Source: Caulobacter flavus
GTDB taxonomy: Bacteria; Pseudomonadota; Alphaproteobacteria; Caulobacterales; Caulobacteraceae
NCBI RefSeq assembly: GCF_003722335.1
Contig: NZ_CP026100.1
Coordinates: forward strand, 2,764,001 to 2,828,000
Reading direction: 5' to 3'
Length of the DNA stretch: 64,000 bases
This document shows, piece after piece, positions 7,061 to 15,278 of this stretch. Numbering within the stretch: the stretch's first letter is position 1; each line of letters starts with the position of its first letter. The notes beneath the pieces were generated by a model. That model made no database searches, was not told where the DNA came from, and was given only the letters and a program-made list of their open reading frames with translations. The position numbers and the translations under genes were made by a program.

Positions 7061-8746
7061 ATGAGCAAGCTTACCTCCCCGTTTGGCCCCAGGACGGCGC
7101 TGTCGGCGCTGGCCGGCGTCGCCCTTTTCGCCTCCGCGCCGGCCCAGGCCGCCGACCAGGTGAAGCCCGATCCCAAGCTGGTCGTGGTGATCTCCATCGA
7201 CCAGTTCAGCGCCAACCTGTTCGAACAGTGGCGCGGCCAGTGGAAGGGCGGCCTCGGCAAGCTCGGGCGCGAGGGCGTCGTCTATCCCAACGGCTACCAG
7301 TCGCACGGCATGACCGAGACCTGCCCGGGCCACTCCAGCCTGCTCACCGGTTCCTATCCCAACCGCACCGGCATCGTCGGCAACAACTGGTACGACGCCA
7401 CGACCGGCAAGAAGTCGTACTGCCTGCTCGACGAGTCGGTGACCCTGGCCGCCCCCTCCGAACAGGACCCGGTCAGCCCCAGGAACCTGATGGTCCCCAC
7501 CTACGGCGAATGGCTGAAGGCCGTCTCGCCCAAGAGCCGCGTCTACGGCGTGTCGGGTAAGGACCGCGGCGCGATCACCATGGCCGGCCACGATCCGGAC
7601 GGCGCCTTCTGGTACCAGGCCGGCTTCGGCTTCACGACCTACGTCAAGCCGGGCGAGGACGCCGCCGCCAAGCTCGCGCCCGTCGCCGCGCTGAACGCGC
7701 GTCTGGCCGCCGAGCAGAAGAAGAAACCCTTCGTCTGGACCTACGAGAACAAGGCCTGCGCGGCGCTCGAAAAGACCTGGACCACCGGCGAGCGCACCTG
7801 GGACGCCAAGCTGCCGCGTCCGCTGCCGGCCAACCAGGCCGAGACCCTGCGCGACCTGTCGGCCAGCCCCTATACCGACGCCGTGACCCTGGAAGCCGCC
7901 GCCGCCCTGCGCGACGAGTTCGGCCTGGGCGACGGCCCGCAGGTCGACGTCCTGACCGTCAGCCTGTCGGCCACCGACTTCATCGGCCACCGCTACGGCA
8001 CGCGCGGCCCGGAGATGTGCGACCATCTCAGCCGCCTTGACGCCCGCCTCGACACGTTCCTGTCGCGGATCGGCAAGGCCAAGGGCGAGGTGCTGGTGGT
8101 GCTGAGCGCCGACCACGGCGGTTCGGACTTCCCCGAGCGCCTGCACGACGAAGGCTACGACATTTCGCGCATCGCCACCTCGGCCTGGCTCAAGGGCCTG
8201 AACCAGCAGCTGCGCGCCGACCTGGCGCTGGACTACGACCCGCTGGTCGCCCCGGGCGGCATCGACACCCTGGTGATCGTCGGCGCCGACAAGAAGGCCC
8301 CGGCCGCCGTCGAGCGCGCCCGCATCGCCTCGGCCGCCCTGGCCCTGGTGCGCTCGCGCGGCGAAGTGGCCGAGGCCTACGAGATCAACGACCTGCTGAC
8401 CACGCCGCCGGTGGCCAAGGGCACGTCGCCCGACACCATCAGCGTCAAGGAGCGCCTGCGCCGCAGCGCCTATCCGGGCCGCTCGGGCGACATCCTGGTG
8501 GCCTTCAAGCCCAACCTCGTGCCGGCCACCGCCAGCAGCACCTATGTCGCCACCCACGGCACGCCCTGGGACTACGACCGCCGGGTGCCGATCCTGTTCT
8601 GGTGGAAGAACGCGCAAGCCCGCGAGCGCATCCTGCCGATCGAGACGGTCGACATCGCCCCGACCATCGCCGCCGTCACCGGCGTGCCGATCCCCAAGGC
8701 CATCGACGGCCGCTGCCGTCCGCTGGGCGCCGGCCACGACTGCTGA
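7061..8746 (+). CDS. PafA/PhoK-type alkaline phosphatase, exported
   Basis: The 561-residue protein begins with a Sec signal peptide (cleavage near AQA-AD, residue 31) and belongs to the phosphate-irrepressible alkaline phosphatases of the PafA/PhoK type, which release phosphate from monoesters in the periplasm. The nucleophile is Thr87 in TETCPGH. A GNNWYD Asn and a KDR pair (Lys167, Arg169) match the phosphate-binding Asn and Lys-x-Arg of the monoesterases. Metal ligands lie in ISIDQF, SATDFIGH and LSADHGG. The frame is open upstream from 6944, overlapping the previous gene, but the ATG at 7061 starts the signal peptide and is preferred. A strong terminator follows at 8774-8802. Confidence 0.9.
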   Translation: MSKLTSPFGPRTALSALAGVALFASAPAQAADQVKPDPKLVVVISIDQFSANLFEQWRGQWKGGLGKLGREGVVYPNGYQSHGMTETCPGHSSLLTGSYPNRTGIVGNNWYDATTGKKSYCLLDESVTLAAPSEQDPVSPRNLMVPTYGEWLKAVSPKSRVYGVSGKDRGAITMAGHDPDGAFWYQAGFGFTTYVKPGEDAAAKLAPVAALNARLAAEQKKKPFVWTYENKACAALEKTWTTGERTWDAKLPRPLPANQAETLRDLSASPYTDAVTLEAAAALRDEFGLGDGPQVDVLTVSLSATDFIGHRYGTRGPEMCDHLSRLDARLDTFLSRIGKAKGEVLVVLSADHGGSDFPERLHDEGYDISRIATSAWLKGLNQQLRADLALDYDPLVAPGGIDTLVIVGADKKAPAAVERARIASAALALVRSRGEVAEAYEINDLLTTPPVAKGTSPDTISVKERLRRSAYPGRSGDILVAFKPNLVPATASSTYVATHGTPWDYDRRVPILFWWKNAQARERILPIETVDIAPTIAAVTGVPIPKAIDGRCRPLGAGHDC

Positions 8747-8773
8747 GGCGGTCGCCGATCGCAAGTGAGAGAG

Positions 8774-8802
8774 GGGCGCGGACTTTGGTCCGCGCCCTTT
8801 TT
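8774..8802 (+). terminator. Rho-independent terminator after the alkaline phosphatase
   Basis: A perfect 10-bp stem (GGGCGCGGAC / GTCCGCGCCC) with a TTTG loop is followed by TTTTT. It lies 28 bases after the stop of the phosphatase gene and is oriented to end its transcript. Confidence 0.9.
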
Positions 8803-8921
8803 CAATGGCGCAGGACCATGACCACCAGATCGGCCCCGAGGGCCGCGATGGCGGTCCAGCCGACCAAAAGGCCGACGAACGGGTGGCGCTGCCACCAGTG
8901 CAATTTCAGTTCCGTACGCAT
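8802..8921 (-). CDS. Very small membrane protein
   Basis: A 39-residue product starting MRTELKLHWWQRHPF and then one transmembrane helix (VGLLVGWTAIAALGADLVVM). The frame extends upstream to 9002, but the ATG at 8921 has a GGGA about 10 bases upstream and removes a non-hydrophobic leader. Its stop abuts the terminator at 8774-8802. It lies divergently from fliQ, with the CtrA half-sites between them. No function is recognised; a small protein is plausible but unproven. Confidence 0.42.
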   Translation of the reverse strand: MRTELKLHWWQRHPFVGLLVGWTAIAALGADLVVMVLRH

Positions 8922-9032
8922 GACAGTTTCCCGACTGATCGGTGAAGCTTGCATGACATGGATAGTTTCGCCAGCAACTAAAGCGTGGCGCCATGCTCTC
9001 ATCCCGTGCGGCGCGGTGACGCAGGCGCGGTG

Positions 9033-9061
9033 TTAACAGTCCCTAACTCCCTGTTAACCAT
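9033..9061 (+). promoter_or_regulatory. CtrA half-sites upstream of fliQ
   Basis: The stretch holds TTAA (9033), CTAAC (9043) and TTAACCAT (9054-9061). CTAA-N7-TTAA has the seven-base spacing of a CtrA box, and the first TTAA is also seven bases from TAAC, so two registers overlap. The site is about 60 bases upstream of the fliQ ATG, where a class II flagellar promoter is expected. Confidence 0.75.
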
Positions 9062-9119
9062 GTCGGGCGCAGGGTGCTCCCACACCAAACCGACCAGAGC
9101 GTACGCAGAAAGCCCGTTC

Positions 9120-9383
9120 ATGACCGGAGCCGAAGTCCTCGACGTGGGTCGCGACGCGATCTGGCTGACCCTGCAGCTGTGCGCGCCCGTGCTGATCGTC
9201 GGCCTGGTGGTCGGGGTCGCCATCGGCCTGTTCCAGGCCCTGACCCAGATCCAGGAAGCCACCCTGGTCTACGCGCCCAAGATCGTGGCCATCTTCATCT
9301 CGCTGCTGCTGTTCCTGCCGCTGATGGGCGCGCTGATGTCTGGCTTCATGCGCCAGATCGCCGCCCGCATCGCGGCGATGTAG
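9120..9383 (+). CDS. fliQ: Flagellar export gate protein FliQ
   Basis: FliQ is the small two-helix export gate subunit. The 87-residue product shows both transmembrane helices (LCAPVLIVGLVVGVAIGLFQ and IVAIFISLLLFLPLMGALMS) joined by the conserved ALTQIQEATLVYAPK loop. Length is exactly that of the family. The frame is open upstream from 8985, through the CtrA site, so the ATG at 9120 is chosen. It opens fliQ-fliR-flhB; the fliR GTG is 13 bases downstream. Confidence 0.96.
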   Translation: MTGAEVLDVGRDAIWLTLQLCAPVLIVGLVVGVAIGLFQALTQIQEATLVYAPKIVAIFISLLLFLPLMGALMSGFMRQIAARIAAM

Positions 9384-9396
9384 GGAAGGGCGGGGC

Positions 9397-10152
9397 GTGG
9401 ACAGCTTCGCGACGACCGCTCAGGTCTATGTCGCCGGTCTGGTCTTCGCCCGGATCGGGGCCATGGTCATGCTGATGCCTGGCATCGGCGAGACGGCCGT
9501 CCCGCCGCGCATCCGCCTGGCCTTCGCCCTGCTGATCGCCGTCGTCCTGACCCCGGTGGTGGCCAGGACCGTCGGCCCGCTGCCCACCACGGTCGGCGGC
9601 CTCGCCGGCCAGGTGATCCACGAAATCCTGATCGGCCTGATGATCGGCGCGGTGCTGAAGCTGTTCATGAGCGCCCTGACCACGGCCGGCGAGATCATCT
9701 CGCTGCAGACCACCCTGTCGTTCGCCCAGACCACAAACCCTTCCGGCGCCCCGTCGAGCACGGCGGTGGCCACCTTCCTGTCGATGCTGGGCCTGACCCT
9801 GGTCATGGCCACCGACCTGCACCACCTGTTCATCGGCGCGATAGCGCGGTCCTACGAGCTTTTCCCGTTCACCAAGAGCGTGCCGGTCAACGACGCCGCC
9901 GCCCTGGCCGTGCGCACCGTGGCCCAGAGCTTCATGCTGGGCGTCCAGCTGGCCGCGCCGGTGATCGTGTTCTCGATCGTCTTCAACCTGGCGACCGGCC
10001 TCGTCGGCCGCGTCATGCCCTCGTTCCAGATCTTCTTCGTCACCTCGCCGCTCAGCGTGATCCTGGGCCTTTCGCTGCTGGCCCTGTCCCTGGGCGGCAT
10101 CGCCATGGTGTGGAGCGATCGCTACCGCGATCTGCTCGGCGTCTTCAACTAG
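9397..10152 (+). CDS. fliR: Flagellar export gate protein FliR
   Basis: FliR completes the FliP-FliQ-FliR export gate. The 251-residue protein starts with GTG and has about six membrane segments with family motifs: GAMVMLMPGIGETAVPPRIR near the N-terminus, then GEIISLQTTLSFAQTTNPSG and TSPLSVILGLSLLALSLGGI. Spacing to fliQ (13 bases) and flhB (9 bases) indicates one operon. Identity is secure. Confidence 0.95.
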   Translation: MDSFATTAQVYVAGLVFARIGAMVMLMPGIGETAVPPRIRLAFALLIAVVLTPVVARTVGPLPTTVGGLAGQVIHEILIGLMIGAVLKLFMSALTTAGEIISLQTTLSFAQTTNPSGAPSSTAVATFLSMLGLTLVMATDLHHLFIGAIARSYELFPFTKSVPVNDAAALAVRTVAQSFMLGVQLAAPVIVFSIVFNLATGLVGRVMPSFQIFFVTSPLSVILGLSLLALSLGGIAMVWSDRYRDLLGVFN

Positions 10153-10161
10153 GAGCGCGCC

Positions 10162-11244
10162 GTGGCTGACGATACGGACCAGGAATCGAAGACAGAAGAA
10201 CCGTCAGCCAAGAAACTGGCGGACGCCCGCAAGAAAGGCGACGTCCCCAAAAGCGCCGACATCGCCCAGCTGGCCTCGCTGGCCGGCGCCTTCGGGGCCG
10301 TGGTCATCGCCGGCGGCTGGCTGACGCGCGACCTCGTCCAGTCGCTGGTGCCCTTCATCGCCCAGGCCGGCCAGATGGACGTCGAGGGCGGCGCCCAGAT
10401 CATCGCCCGCAAGGCCGTGCTGGCCGCACTGCCGCCACTGATCCTGGTGATGCTGTGCTCGGCGGTGCTCGGCGCGGCCGCCAACATCGCCCAGTCGGGC
10501 TTCCTGTTCTCGGCCGAGAAGATGAAGCCCGACCTCAACAAGCTGGATCCGCTCAAGGGCCTGGGCCGCATCTTCGGTCCCGACGGCATGATGCAGTTCG
10601 CCAAGTCGGCCCTGAAGTTCCTGGTCACCGGCGTCATCGCCTGGTTCGTGCTCAAGCCCGACGCCCAGATGGTCACGGGCCTGGTCGGCATGGATCCGGC
10701 CGCCATGCTCCCGCTGGCCGTCGACCTCTGCAAGAAGCTGTTCTGGGCGGTGCTGATCTTCCTGGTCGTCACCGCCGGCTTCGACTGGTTCTGGCAGCGC
10801 CTGCGCTTCAACAAGCGCATGCGGATGACCCTCAAGGAGGTCAAGGACGAGCACAAGGACAGCGACGGCGACCCCCACATCAAGGCCAAGCGTCGCCAGA
10901 TCCAGATGCAGCGCTCGCGCCAGCGGATGATGCAGGCCGTGCCTCAGGCCACGGTCGTGGTCATGAACCCCACCCACTACGCCGTGGCGCTGAAGTACGA
11001 GCAGGGCGAGACCCCGGCGCCGATCTGCGTGGCCAAGGGCCTCGACGAGCTCGCCCTGAAGATCCGCGCCGTGGCCGAGGAGGCCGGCGTGCACGTGCTG
11101 GAGGATCCGCCCCTGGCGCGGGCCCTCTACGCCGCCGTCGAGATCGACCAGCAGATCCCCGCCGAACACTTCGAGGCGGTGGCCAAGGTCATTGGCTTCG
11201 TGCTCGGCAACAAGCAGTCCAAGCGCCGCGCCTGGGCCGATTGA
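10162..11244 (+). CDS. flhB: Flagellar export switch protein FlhB
   Basis: FlhB switches export specificity from rod/hook to filament substrates. The 360-residue protein starts with GTG, has the acidic/Lys-rich N-terminus (EESKTEEPSAKKLADARKKG-type, here with TEEPSAKKLADARKKGDVPK), four membrane helices to about residue 210, and a cytoplasmic domain. The autocleavage site is NPTH at residues 269-272 (VVVMNPTHYAVALKY), with the expected Asn-Pro pair. It is the last gene of fliQ-fliR-flhB; cckA begins 172 bases further on. Confidence 0.96.
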   Translation: MADDTDQESKTEEPSAKKLADARKKGDVPKSADIAQLASLAGAFGAVVIAGGWLTRDLVQSLVPFIAQAGQMDVEGGAQIIARKAVLAALPPLILVMLCSAVLGAAANIAQSGFLFSAEKMKPDLNKLDPLKGLGRIFGPDGMMQFAKSALKFLVTGVIAWFVLKPDAQMVTGLVGMDPAAMLPLAVDLCKKLFWAVLIFLVVTAGFDWFWQRLRFNKRMRMTLKEVKDEHKDSDGDPHIKAKRRQIQMQRSRQRMMQAVPQATVVVMNPTHYAVALKYEQGETPAPICVAKGLDELALKIRAVAEEAGVHVLEDPPLARALYAAVEIDQQIPAEHFEAVAKVIGFVLGNKQSKRRAWAD

Positions 11245-11416
11245 TCCCGGAAGATCCCTGGATGATCCTTGTAGGGAACGGTCGGGAAATCACATTTCCG
11301 CCGTAGAATCAGCGGTCTGCTTGATAAACGCGCTCTAGCGCCGCGTAAGGAGTATCCTTACCGGACGAATCGTCGGGGCCAGGTCCCTGCAAAGTTGTAG
11401 AAGGATTTCGGTCGGC

Positions 11417-13480
11417 ATGGCCGAGACGCCCGCGAAAGACATGACGGCCGCCCGTCGCCGCGCCGACCCCCTGATCTGGGGCGCGGCCATCTTCTTCGTT
11501 CTCGCCGCCGGCTTCGCCACGGCCCCGGCCTTGCGCGCCGGTCCGGCCACCCTGGCCGGGCTGCTGCTGCTGGCGGGCGTCGCGGGCGTGGCGATCCTGG
11601 GCCTGGTGGCCATCCGCGCCTCGGCCGCGCACGACAACGGCGTCGACGTGGTCGACAGCTTCATCGACGCCCTGGGCGAGCCGGCGGCCCTGACCGCCGC
11701 CGACGGCCGCATCCTGGCCGCCAACCAGGCCTGGCGCGACACCGTGGGCGAAGCCCGCCGCCTGCCCAAGGACGCCGCGCTGTTCCCGGCCCTGGTCCGC
11801 GCCCGCAAGGGCGAGGCCGCCGAAGGCGTGATCGTGGTGGCCGGCCAGGACCGTCCCGCCCTGGCCGCGCGCGTGGCCGGCGGCCGCCTGCTGGTCCGCC
11901 TGCCGGCCGTGGTCGAGCCGATCGCCGCCCCGCTGCCGCCAACCGCGCCGGTCGTCGCCCAGGCCGCCCCGCCGCCGCGCGCGCTCGACGCCTTCTCCGG
12001 CGCCTCGCCGTTCGGCGCGGCCCTGCTCGAGGGGCTGGATCCCTTCAACTCGCCGATCCTCGAGGCCAACCCGGCCCTGTCGGCCATGACCGGCGCGGTG
12101 CGTCCCGGCATGGCCCTGGGCGAGCTGATCGACCCGCCCTCGCGCGCCGAGGCCGAGACCCGCCTGGCCGAGGGCAAGGCCGGTCCCTTCGAGGTGCGCC
12201 TGGCCCGCGATCCCTCGCGCATCGCCCACCTCTATCTCTACCGCGCCGACGGGCGCCTGGTGGCCTACCTGATCGACGTGTCCGAGCAGAAGCAGATGGA
12301 GCTGCAACTCGCCCAGGCCCAGAAGATGCAGGCCATCGGCCAGCTGGCCGGCGGCGTCGCCCACGACTTCAACAACCTGCTGACCGCCATCCAGCTGCGC
12401 CTGGACGAGCTTCTGCATCGCCACCCGGTCGGCGATCCCTCCTACGAGGGCCTCAACGAGATCCGCCAGACCGGCGTGCGCGCCGCCGACCTCGTTCGCA
12501 AGCTGCTGGCCTTCAGCCGCAAGCAGACCGTCCAGCGCGAGGTGCTGGAGCTGGGCGAGCTGATCTCGGAATTCGAGGTCCTGCTGCGTCGCCTGCTGCG
12601 CGAAGACGTCAAGCTGATCACCGACTACGGCCGCGACCTGCCGCAGGTTCGGGCCGACAAGAGCCAGCTCGAGACGGCGGTCATGAACCTGGCCGTCAAC
12701 GCCCGCGACGCCGTGCGCGCGGCCAAGGGCGGCGGCGTCGTGCGCATCCGCACCGCTCGCCTCAACGAGGACGAGGCCCGCAGCCTGGGCTTCCCCGGCG
12801 CCGAGGGCGACCAGGCCTTCATCGAGGTCAGCGACGACGGCCCCGGCATCCCGCCCGAGGTGATGGGCAAGATCTTCGACCCGTTCTTCACCACCAAGCC
12901 GGTGGGCGAGGGTACGGGCCTGGGCCTGGCCACCGTCTACGGCATCGTCAAGCAGAGCGACGGCTGGATCCACGTCCACAGCCGCCCGGGCGAGGGCGCG
13001 GCGTTCCGCATCTTCCTGCCCGTGCACGAGCCGACCCCGGCTCAGGCCGCCGCCGCGGCCGTGGCGGTCGCCGAACCGCCCAAGCCCCGCGCCGCCCGCG
13101 ACCTGTCGGGCGCCGGCCGCATCCTGTTCGTCGAGGACGAGGACGCCGTGCGCGGCGTCGCCGCCCGCCTGCTGCGCGCCCGCGGCTACGAAGTGCTCGA
13201 AGCCAGCGACGGCGAGGAGGCCCTGATCATCGCCGAGGAGAACGCCGGCCAGATCGACCTCCTGATCAGCGACGTCATCATGCCCGGCATCGACGGCCCC
13301 ACCTTGCTCAAGAAGGCGCGCGGCTATCTGGGAACCGCGCCGGTGATGTTCATCTCGGGCTACGCCGAGGCCGAGTTCAGCGACCTGCTGGAAGGCGAGA
13401 CCGGCGTGACCTTCCTGCCCAAGCCGATCGACATCAAGACCCTGGCCGAACGGGTCAAGCAGCAGCTGCAGGCGGCTTAG
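11417..13480 (+). CDS. cckA: Hybrid histidine kinase CckA, upstream kinase of CtrA
   Basis: CckA phosphorylates CtrA and CpdR through ChpT and is the central cell-cycle kinase of Caulobacter. The 687-residue protein has two N-terminal membrane helices (about 21-37 and 44-66), PAS-like regions (about 80-290), a HisKA domain with phospho-His316 in [11 protein letters not shown], an HATPase domain ([25 protein letters not shown]) and a receiver domain with phospho-Asp619 ([13 protein letters not shown]). The Asp lies 68 residues from the C-terminus, as Asp623 does in the 691-residue C. vibrioides protein. It sits just downstream of fliQR-flhB. The 172-base gap before it has no clear CtrA box. 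A long palindrome follows. Confidence 0.96.
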   Translation: MAETPAKDMTAARRRADPLIWGAAIFFVLAAGFATAPALRAGPATLAGLLLLAGVAGVAILGLVAIRASAAHDNGVDVVDSFIDALGEPAALTAADGRILAANQAWRDTVGEARRLPKDAALFPALVRARKGEAAEGVIVVAGQDRPALAARVAGGRLLVRLPAVVEPIAAPLPPTAPVVAQAAPPPRALDAFSGASPFGAALLEGLDPFNSPILEANPALSAMTGAVRPGMALGELIDPPSRAEAETRLAEGKAGPFEVRLARDPSRIAHLYLYRADGRLVAYLIDVSEQKQMELQLAQAQKMQAIGQLAGGVAHDFNNLLTAIQLRLDELLHRHPVGDPSYEGLNEIRQTGVRAADLVRKLLAFSRKQTVQREVLELGELISEFEVLLRRLLREDVKLITDYGRDLPQVRADKSQLETAVMNLAVNARDAVRAAKGGGVVRIRTARLNEDEARSLGFPGAEGDQAFIEVSDDGPGIPPEVMGKIFDPFFTTKPVGEGTGLGLATVYGIVKQSDGWIHVHSRPGEGAAFRIFLPVHEPTPAQAAAAAVAVAEPPKPRAARDLSGAGRILFVEDEDAVRGVAARLLRARGYEVLEASDGEEALIIAEENAGQIDLLISDVIMPGIDGPTLLKKARGYLGTAPVMFISGYAEAEFSDLLEGETGVTFLPKPIDIKTLAERVKQQLQAA

Positions 13481-13492
13481 AACTTCCATTAT

Positions 13493-13592
13493 CCGTAAAA
13501 TCCCCGCGAAAGCGGGGACCCAGGCTTTTTCTGAAACCCCTGGTGCTCGACGATAAAACACCTGGGTCCCCGCTTTCGCGGGGATTTTACGG
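13493..13592. repeat. Long palindromic intergenic repeat (family D)
   Basis: Two perfect 32-base inverted arms (13493-13524 and 13561-13592) surround a 36-base centre. Each arm itself contains the small palindrome CCCCGCGAAAGCGGGG followed by ACCCAGG. The element sits between cckA and a convergent GNAT gene. The nested, doublet layout is that of REP/BIME-type elements. It could also serve as a two-way transcription terminator, although neither arm ends in a T-run. Confidence 0.85.
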
Positions 13593-13604
13593 GGAGAGGC
13601 AAGC

Positions 13605-14156
13605 TCACCCCCGCCGCAACAGCACCGTCGGGCTCTCCTTGTAGGTCGTCCGGGTCTCTTCGACGAAGCCGGTCTTGGCCGCCAGGGCCAGGGAGGCGGC
13701 GTTGTCGGGGTGGATGATGCAGACGACCGGGTCCTGGCCCCACTGGCGCTGGCCCCAGTCCAACCCGGCGCTCACCGCCTCGGTCCCGAAGCCCTGGCCG
13801 TGCGACCAGCCGGCCAGCACCCAGCCCATTTCCGGCACGCCCTCGAACGACGGCTCGATGTCGCGATGAAAGTCGGCAAAGCCCACTTCGCCCACATAGC
13901 GGCCGGTCGCCGTCTCGCGCAGAGCCCAGTAGCCGTAGCCCAGCAGGGCCCAAAGTCCCCGAGCCCGCAGCAGTCGCGCCCAGCTCTCCTCGCGCGTCGA
14001 TGCCCGCCCGCCGACATAGCGATAGACCTCCGGCTCGCACCACATGGCCACGCTGTCCTCGAAGTCGGAGGGCTGGGGCGGGCGCAGGGTCAGGCGCGGC
14101 GTCGTCAGGACGGGCAGGGCGGCGGTGCGGGGCGACAGGTCGTCGAGGGGCGGCAT
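13605..14156 (-). CDS. GNAT-family N-acetyltransferase
   Basis: The 183-residue protein resembles RimJ/RimL-type acetyltransferases that transfer acetyl from acetyl-CoA to an amine. The N-terminus LTTPRLTLRPPQPSDFEDSV is typical of this branch. The motif A region is SHGQGFGTEAVSAGLDWGQ (acetyl-CoA pyrophosphate loop, variant of Q/RxxGxG/A), and the end NAASLALAAKTGFVEE matches N-xxS-xxxxxKxGF. The substrate cannot be predicted. It converges on cckA across the family D palindrome and diverges from the NTF2-like gene at 14229. Confidence 0.85.
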   Translation of the reverse strand: MPPLDDLSPRTAALPVLTTPRLTLRPPQPSDFEDSVAMWCEPEVYRYVGGRASTREESWARLLRARGLWALLGYGYWALRETATGRYVGEVGFADFHRDIEPSFEGVPEMGWVLAGWSHGQGFGTEAVSAGLDWGQRQWGQDPVVCIIHPDNAASLALAAKTGFVEETRTTYKESPTVLLRRG

Positions 14157-14228
14157 CGGGGTCCCGGATTTGCGAAGCAGCGAGCGCCCAGCCTATACCG
14201 CCCGAAGCCAGAAGGGACCCGTCAGTTC

Positions 14229-14609
14229 ATGATCGCGCCTCAGGACGCCGTCGCCGCCCGCCGCAAGCTCACCAACCGGCTGATCGCCGGCAAGGACGCC
14301 GCGCGCCTGGTCCCGTTCTTCACGCGCGACGCCAAGGTCATCGCCGGCGACGGCTCGCTGCTGCTGGGCCGCGATCAGATCGTCGAGGCCTTCGCCGGCC
14401 AGTTCGCCGACCGCGACTTCGTCGCCTACGTCCGGACCAGTGACCTCATCCAGCTCGACGCCGACGGCGTCCGCGCGGCCGAAAGCGGCCGCTGGGTCGG
14501 AACCTGGAAAGGCGAGGGCGCGACCCAGAGCGGAACCTACCTGGCCACCTGGCGCAAGGTCGCCGGCCAGTGGGTGATCGAGAACGAACTGTTCGTGACG
14601 CTGGGCTAG
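14229..14609 (+). CDS. NTF2-like (SnoaL/DUF4440-type) protein
   Basis: The 126-residue protein fits the small cone-shaped NTF2-like fold: an N-terminal helix (AVAARRKLTNRLIAGKDAAR), a strand with FFTRDAKVIAGDGSLLLGRD, then QIVEAFAGQFADR and a C-terminal sheet (WVGTWKGEGATQSGTYLATW, VAGQWVIENELFV). This layout is usual for DUF4440/SnoaL-like proteins, many of which bind small hydrophobic ligands. The open frame extends far upstream, but the ATG at 14229 is the first after the divergent GNAT gene. No specific activity is implied. Confidence 0.75.
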   Translation: MIAPQDAVAARRKLTNRLIAGKDAARLVPFFTRDAKVIAGDGSLLLGRDQIVEAFAGQFADRDFVAYVRTSDLIQLDADGVRAAESGRWVGTWKGEGATQSGTYLATWRKVAGQWVIENELFVTLG

Positions 14610-14628
14610 AGGGCTCTAAGATCCTCCC

Positions 14629-14677
14629 CCTCTGGGGGAGGCAGCCCAGAGGGCCGGAGGGGGCTGCCGCCAGGCGG
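14629..14677. repeat. Half copy of intergenic repeat family B, inverted
   Basis: The sequence CTCCCCCTCTGGGGGAGG followed by a C-rich/GGGCCGGAGGGGG segment is close to the reverse complement of the left half of the family B copies at 37513 and 45353. It lies between the convergent NTF2-like gene and the glycine-zipper lipoprotein. Confidence 0.7.
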
Positions 14678-14680
14678 CGC

Positions 14681-14896
14681 TTACCGCCGCTTCGATCGGG
14701 GCGCGGGCTTGGACGCGGTGTTCACCACCGCCCCGGCGCCGGCGCCGACCACCGCCCCGACCGGGCCGGCGACGACCGCGCCGGCGATGGCGCCCGTGGC
14801 CGCGCGCTGTTCCATGTTGTGGCCGCAGGCCGTGGTCAAGGCGGCCAGGGCGAGGACGGCGGCCAGGCGCGGAACGGACGGCGAGAGGCGGGGCAT
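14681..14896 (-). CDS. Small glycine-zipper lipoprotein
   Basis: The 71-residue product has a signal peptide with lipobox LTTAC (Cys near residue 24) and then an Ala/Gly-rich helix with small residues at regular spacing (GAIAGAVVAGPVGAVVGAGA), a glycine-zipper pattern seen in outer-membrane-associated small lipoproteins, and a basic tail (PAPRSKRR). The ATG at 14896 is preferred over an upstream in-frame start at 14932 because GGAG lies eight bases before it. The role is unknown; envelope integrity is a common but unproven suggestion for such proteins. Confidence 0.72.
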   Translation of the reverse strand: MPRLSPSVPRLAAVLALAALTTACGHNMEQRAATGAIAGAVVAGPVGAVVGAGAGAVVNTASKPAPRSKRR

Positions 14897-15278
14897 CGGG
14901 GATCTCCAAGGCGTCGGCGTGGGCCGATCCAACTGCAGCGGTTAACGGCGAAGCTTGGTCGGGGTTCCGACGCGGCCGCTCCGGGGGCGTAAAAACCGCG
15001 CTGCTGCGGCGTTTTGGCGCCCGTCCAGGTTTTTCCTGTGAATCAAAGTGTTAACGGTATCGGTCGCCGAGAAGACGGGCAAAATCCATGCTGCGGTGCA
15101 GCAGCCGCTTGCGACTCGGTCATAGTTCGGTCATAAGGCGAGGCATAAGCAGGATCTCGATCTTATTGCGAACGGTCGAACCTCCGCTGCCAGACCGGCC
15201 CGATAGTGCTTTTTCCGGGTGTCTTGGGAGCGTTTTTGTCGGGGGGCCGGTGCGCCCTCGTCGCGCAGGACGCAAGTT
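14897..15278. other. Intergenic region between divergent lipoprotein and cell-wall hydrolase genes
   Basis: No convincing gene was seen in this stretch. It holds two isolated GTTAACGG half-sites (near 14940 and 15048) without a partner at CtrA spacing, a weak stem CCGC/GCGG followed by GTTTTGG near 14995-15015, and the repeated words GGTCATA at about 15118 and 15130. A promoter for the downstream hydrolase is expected but could not be pinned down. Confidence 0.4.

Noticed and set aside
11309-13561. A 750-codon minus-strand frame over cckA
   Set aside because: It mirrors cckA codons and has only Gly/Ala/Gln/Arg-rich low-complexity sequence.
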